A stretch of DNA of 34,772 nucleotides, from positions 1 through 34,772 of the forward strand of contig JASJBE010000053.1 of the NCBI GenBank assembly GCA_030066655.1, in the 5' to 3' direction. Positions 32,297 to 34,772 of the stretch are shown here, piece by piece; within the stretch, counting starts at the first letter, position 1; every line of letters starts with the position of its first letter. Origin of the DNA: Woeseiaceae bacterium. Its GTDB lineage: Bacteria; Pseudomonadota; Gammaproteobacteria; Steroidobacterales; Woeseiaceae. The notes under the pieces were generated by a model. It was not told the origin of the DNA, ran no database searches, and saw nothing but the letters and a program-made list of their open reading frames with translations. A program made the position numbers and the translations under genes.

Positions 32297-33084
32297 CCAA
32301 TGTAACGACGTTCAGGCAGAAGAAGCGCCAGGCAGAGCTCATCTCAATGGTCACCTGCTACGACGCCTGGTCTGCCAGGATTCTGGCCGACACCGATATT
32401 GACGCCCTGTTGGTCGGCGATTCACTCGCGGTTGTCATGCACGGCTTCGACTCCACGGTGCATGCGACCATGGACATGATGGCGATGCACGTGGCGGCCG
32501 TCGCTCGCGGCGCCCCCGACAAGTTTATTGTCGCCGACATGCCATTCCTGTCTTGCAGCAAGGGCGTCGAGGTGGCCCTGGATGCCGTCCAGGCGCTGAT
32601 GCAGGCGGGTGCTCACGCCGTGAAGATTGAAGGTGCTGACCACCAGCTCGAGATCATCGAGCGCATCGTCGAGGCCGGCGTGCCGGTGATGGGCCATCTC
32701 GGCCTGACGCCGCAGTCGATCCACCAACTGGGCGGCCACAAGATCCAGGGCAGGGACGACGCCGGCGGAGAGAAGATACTAATGGACGCCGAGGCGCTCG
32801 CGGGGGCGGGCTGCTTCGCGATCGTTCTGGAATGCGTACCCAGCCTGTTGGGCCAGCGCGTCTCTCGCAGCATTGATGTGCCAACCATCGGTATCGGGGC
32901 GGGTCCGGGGACAGACGGGCAGGTGCTGGTTCTGCATGACCTGTTGGGCACCGACCCGACGTTCTCGCCGACCTTCCTGAGACGCTACGCAGACGGACAC
33001 ACATTCATCACCGATGCCGTGCAGGCGTTCCACAAGGATGTGACACAGGGGGCTTTCCCCGCCTTGAAGGAAAGCTTCCAGTGA
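32293..33084 (+). CDS. panB: 3-methyl-2-oxobutanoate hydroxymethyltransferase
   Basis: This 263-residue enzyme adds a hydroxymethyl group from 5,10-methylene-tetrahydrofolate to 2-oxoisovalerate, giving ketopantoate, the first step of pantothenate synthesis. Family landmarks are MVTCYDAWSARILADTDIDALLVGDSLAVVMHGFDST, VKIEGADH, GHLGLTPQSIHQLGG, FAIVLECVP and PTIGIGAGPGTDGQVLVLHDLLG. The length equals that of E. coli PanB (264). The ATG at 32293 is chosen over a GTG at 32278 because the protein then starts at the usual place. Its stop overlaps the panC start by 4 bp. Confidence 0.97.
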   Translation: MTNVTTFRQKKRQAELISMVTCYDAWSARILADTDIDALLVGDSLAVVMHGFDSTVHATMDMMAMHVAAVARGAPDKFIVADMPFLSCSKGVEVALDAVQALMQAGAHAVKIEGADHQLEIIERIVEAGVPVMGHLGLTPQSIHQLGGHKIQGRDDAGGEKILMDAEALAGAGCFAIVLECVPSLLGQRVSRSIDVPTIGIGAGPGTDGQVLVLHDLLGTDPTFSPTFLRRYADGHTFITDAVQAFHKDVTQGAFPALKESFQ

Positions 33085-33857
33085 TTGTCGCCAGGACCCT
33101 CGGAGAACTAAGAAGCTGGCGAGACGCCGTCGACAGCGAAGCTCGCGTCGGTTTTGTCCCGACCATGGGCGCGCTGCACAAGGGCCATACGTCGCTGATC
33201 GAGCGGAGCCGCGCAACCTGTGATGCCACCGCGGTGAGCATCTATGTCAATCCGACGCAGTTCGACAACGCGGATGACCTGGCAAGCTATCCGGACACAT
33301 TGCAGGACGATCTGGCCCGGCTGGAAGCGTTGAGCGTCGATTGCGTGTTTGTTCCTGCCTATCAGGACCTGTACCCGGACGATTTCGCTTACCGGATCGA
33401 GGAGCGCCAGTTCAGCAGCACGCTTTGCGGTGCGCACAGGCCGGGCCACTTCACCGGGGTGCTGACTGTCGTGATGAAGCTCCTGAACCTCGTGCAGCCG
33501 GACGCGGCCTTCTTTGGAGAAAAAGACTTCCAGCAGTTGACGCTGATCAGGAACATGGTCGACGCGTTTTTCATGAATGTCGAGATAGTTGGCTGTCCGA
33601 CCATACGGGAATCCGACGGTCTCGCCATGAGTTCGCGCAACCTGAACCTGGCGCCGTCCGATCGCAGGCAGGCGCCGATCTTCCATGAGATTTTGGAGAA
33701 GGCATCCAGCGACGACGATGCGCGCCGCCAGCTTGGGGAGGCTGGGTTCTTGGTCGATTACGTCGAGACGATAGAAGGTCGTCGTCTTGGCGCCGTTACC
33801 GTGGGGCCCACCGGGCAGTCGGTACGGCTGATCGACAATACTGAGCTGGAGATGTAG
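33081..33857 (+). CDS. panC: Pantothenate synthetase (pantoate-beta-alanine ligase)
   Basis: This 258-residue enzyme condenses pantoate with beta-alanine using ATP, forming pantothenate. The start is a GTG in a GTGA overlap with panB. The ATP-binding HIGH-like motif is MGALHKGH (residues 29-36). Also present are SIYVNPTQF, GHFTGVLTVVMKLLNLVQPDAAFFGEKDFQQL and the KMSKS-like IRESDGLAMSSRN. It is about 25 residues shorter than E. coli PanC, mostly in the C-terminal domain. The next gene starts 2 bp after its stop. Confidence 0.96.
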   Translation: MIVARTLGELRSWRDAVDSEARVGFVPTMGALHKGHTSLIERSRATCDATAVSIYVNPTQFDNADDLASYPDTLQDDLARLEALSVDCVFVPAYQDLYPDDFAYRIEERQFSSTLCGAHRPGHFTGVLTVVMKLLNLVQPDAAFFGEKDFQQLTLIRNMVDAFFMNVEIVGCPTIRESDGLAMSSRNLNLAPSDRRQAPIFHEILEKASSDDDARRQLGEAGFLVDYVETIEGRRLGAVTVGPTGQSVRLIDNTELEM

Positions 33858-33859
33858 CG

Positions 33860-34630
33860 ATGCTTCTGTGTCTGGATGTGGGCAACAGCCAGATTTTCGG
33901 CGGCGTGTTTGTCGACGATGAGCTCAAATTGCGGTTCAGGCGCACGTCGCAACTCAGGAGTTCGTCGGATGAACTGGGTGTGTTCTTTCGATCGGTGCTG
34001 CGTGAGAATGGCATTGAGCACGACAGGATCAGCAATGTGGCCATCTGCTGCGTCGTTCCCGACCTGCTCTATTCGCTCAGGGCCTGTTGCCAGAAGTATT
34101 TTTCGCTGGAACCGATCGTGCTCAGGCCGGGCGTCAAGACCGGACTGAAGATTCGCTACCAGGATCCGAAGGAAGTCGGAGCGGATCGGATCGCGGATGC
34201 GGTCGGTGCAACAGTGCTGTTCCCGGACCGAAACCTGGTCGTTGTTGACTTCGGTACGGCGACAACGCTCTGCGCAACGACGAAGAAGAAGGAGTTCCTC
34301 GGCGGGAATATCCTGCCGGGCGTGCGGTTGTCGATGGAAGCTCTGGCGGAGCGCACGGCGCAGCTGCCGGCCGTTGAGATTCTCCCGCCAGACCGGGCCA
34401 TCGGTCGAAACACGGTCGAGAGCATCCAGTGCGGGCTGTACTGGTCCAATGTCGGCATGGTCCGCGAGGTCGTCAGCCGCATTACGGCCGAGAGTTTCGC
34501 GGACGACGCGCCGCTCGTTATCGGCACCGGCGGTTTCGCCCAGCTGTTCAACCGCGAGGACCTATTCGACGAAGTGGTTCCCGACTTGATCCTGACCGGT
34601 CTGCGGGAAATCGTTCGCTTAAACACCTGA
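33860..34630 (+). CDS. coaX: Type III pantothenate kinase
   Basis: This 256-residue enzyme phosphorylates pantothenate, the committing step to coenzyme A. It has the ASKHA-fold phosphate loops of CoaX: LCLDVGNSQIFGG at the start and VVDFGTATTLCA in the middle, plus GADRIADAVGA and GGNILPGVRLSMEAL. Type III kinases are insensitive to CoA feedback and need a monovalent cation. It is the third gene of a panB-panC-coaX operon, so synthesis and phosphorylation of pantothenate are co-expressed. panD is absent from this operon. Confidence 0.96.
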   Translation: MLLCLDVGNSQIFGGVFVDDELKLRFRRTSQLRSSSDELGVFFRSVLRENGIEHDRISNVAICCVVPDLLYSLRACCQKYFSLEPIVLRPGVKTGLKIRYQDPKEVGADRIADAVGATVLFPDRNLVVVDFGTATTLCATTKKKEFLGGNILPGVRLSMEALAERTAQLPAVEILPPDRAIGRNTVESIQCGLYWSNVGMVREVVSRITAESFADDAPLVIGTGGFAQLFNREDLFDEVVPDLILTGLREIVRLNT

Positions 34631-34684
34631 TCCCAAGTGCGCCGCGCGCCGGAGAAAACGGCCGGCCCGGACCTCACAAACGCG

Positions 34685-34707
34685 TGTTTCGTATTGTTTT
34701 CGAAACA
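34685..34707. terminator. Weak hairpin after coaX
   Basis: TGTTTCG (34685-34691) and CGAAACA (34701-34707) form a 7-bp stem with a 9-nt loop, 55 bp after the coaX stop. No strong T-run follows, so terminator function is uncertain. Nothing else was recognised between 34631 and the window end. Confidence 0.3.
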
Positions 34708-34772
34708 TCAGTGAAATCTTTCTGTAGCAGCCGCTATCTAGTATCTCCGGTCTCAACAAGAAGCAAAAAACT

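Overview
The window reads as a chromosomal segment of a GC-rich gammaproteobacterium, probably free-living and perhaps marine or sedimentary. The placement is an inference from gene content: DUF1302/DUF1329 envelope proteins, a DUF3336 patatin lipase, a WS/DGAT acyltransferase, panB-panC-coaX, and GGGGACATTCTGC-type palindromes of the REP kind. No rRNA, tRNA, CRISPR array, transposase or phage gene was seen.

Layout. 1-1258 (-): the start of an RND efflux pump and its periplasmic adaptor. 1675-3256: three small orphan genes (lipoprotein, DUF1801 protein, secreted protein) in a stretch of visibly lower GC. 3631-5094 (+): an exported serine beta-lactamase-family hydrolase. 5297-8932 (+): a large secreted pullulanase-type GH13 enzyme with three N-terminal X25-like modules, with REP-like palindromes on both sides. 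9159-11456 (-): a LuxR-type regulator and a coiled-coil FHA protein, divergent from the next operon.

11889-18262 (+) is the most interesting region. It is a six-gene operon: two paralogous Asn/Ser/Asp/Ala-rich repeat proteins, a small secreted protein, a C39-family papain-like peptidase, a membrane-anchored coiled-coil protein, and a protein with signal peptide, coiled coil and outer-membrane beta-barrel. The order and architecture match the Pseudomonas functional-amyloid (Fap) operons (subunits, FapD peptidase, FapE, FapF pore), but the subunit sequences are of another kind. Both repeat proteins carry a 72-residue repeat and a 28-residue repeat, each present twice. They also share with the small third protein a curlin-like C-terminal motif with identical spacing. 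The 432-bp divergent control region holds a textbook CRP/Clp-type site.

18433-21524 (-): WS/DGAT acyltransferase, HMG-CoA reductase and a DUF2505 protein in one operon. 21822-23369 (+): an ankyrin-repeat protein. 23443-30323 (-): a four-gene envelope module (DUF1302 barrel, DUF1329 protein, YCF48/BNR-like protein, MMPL-type RND exporter). 30501-31976 (-): a DUF3336 patatin lipase. Much of 18.4-32 kb therefore looks devoted to neutral or hydrophobic lipids: making esters, moving hydrophobic cargo through the envelope, and hydrolysing lipids. 32293-34630 (+): panB, panC and coaX, a compact pantothenate-to-CoA operon preceded by a possible 31-codon leader ORF.
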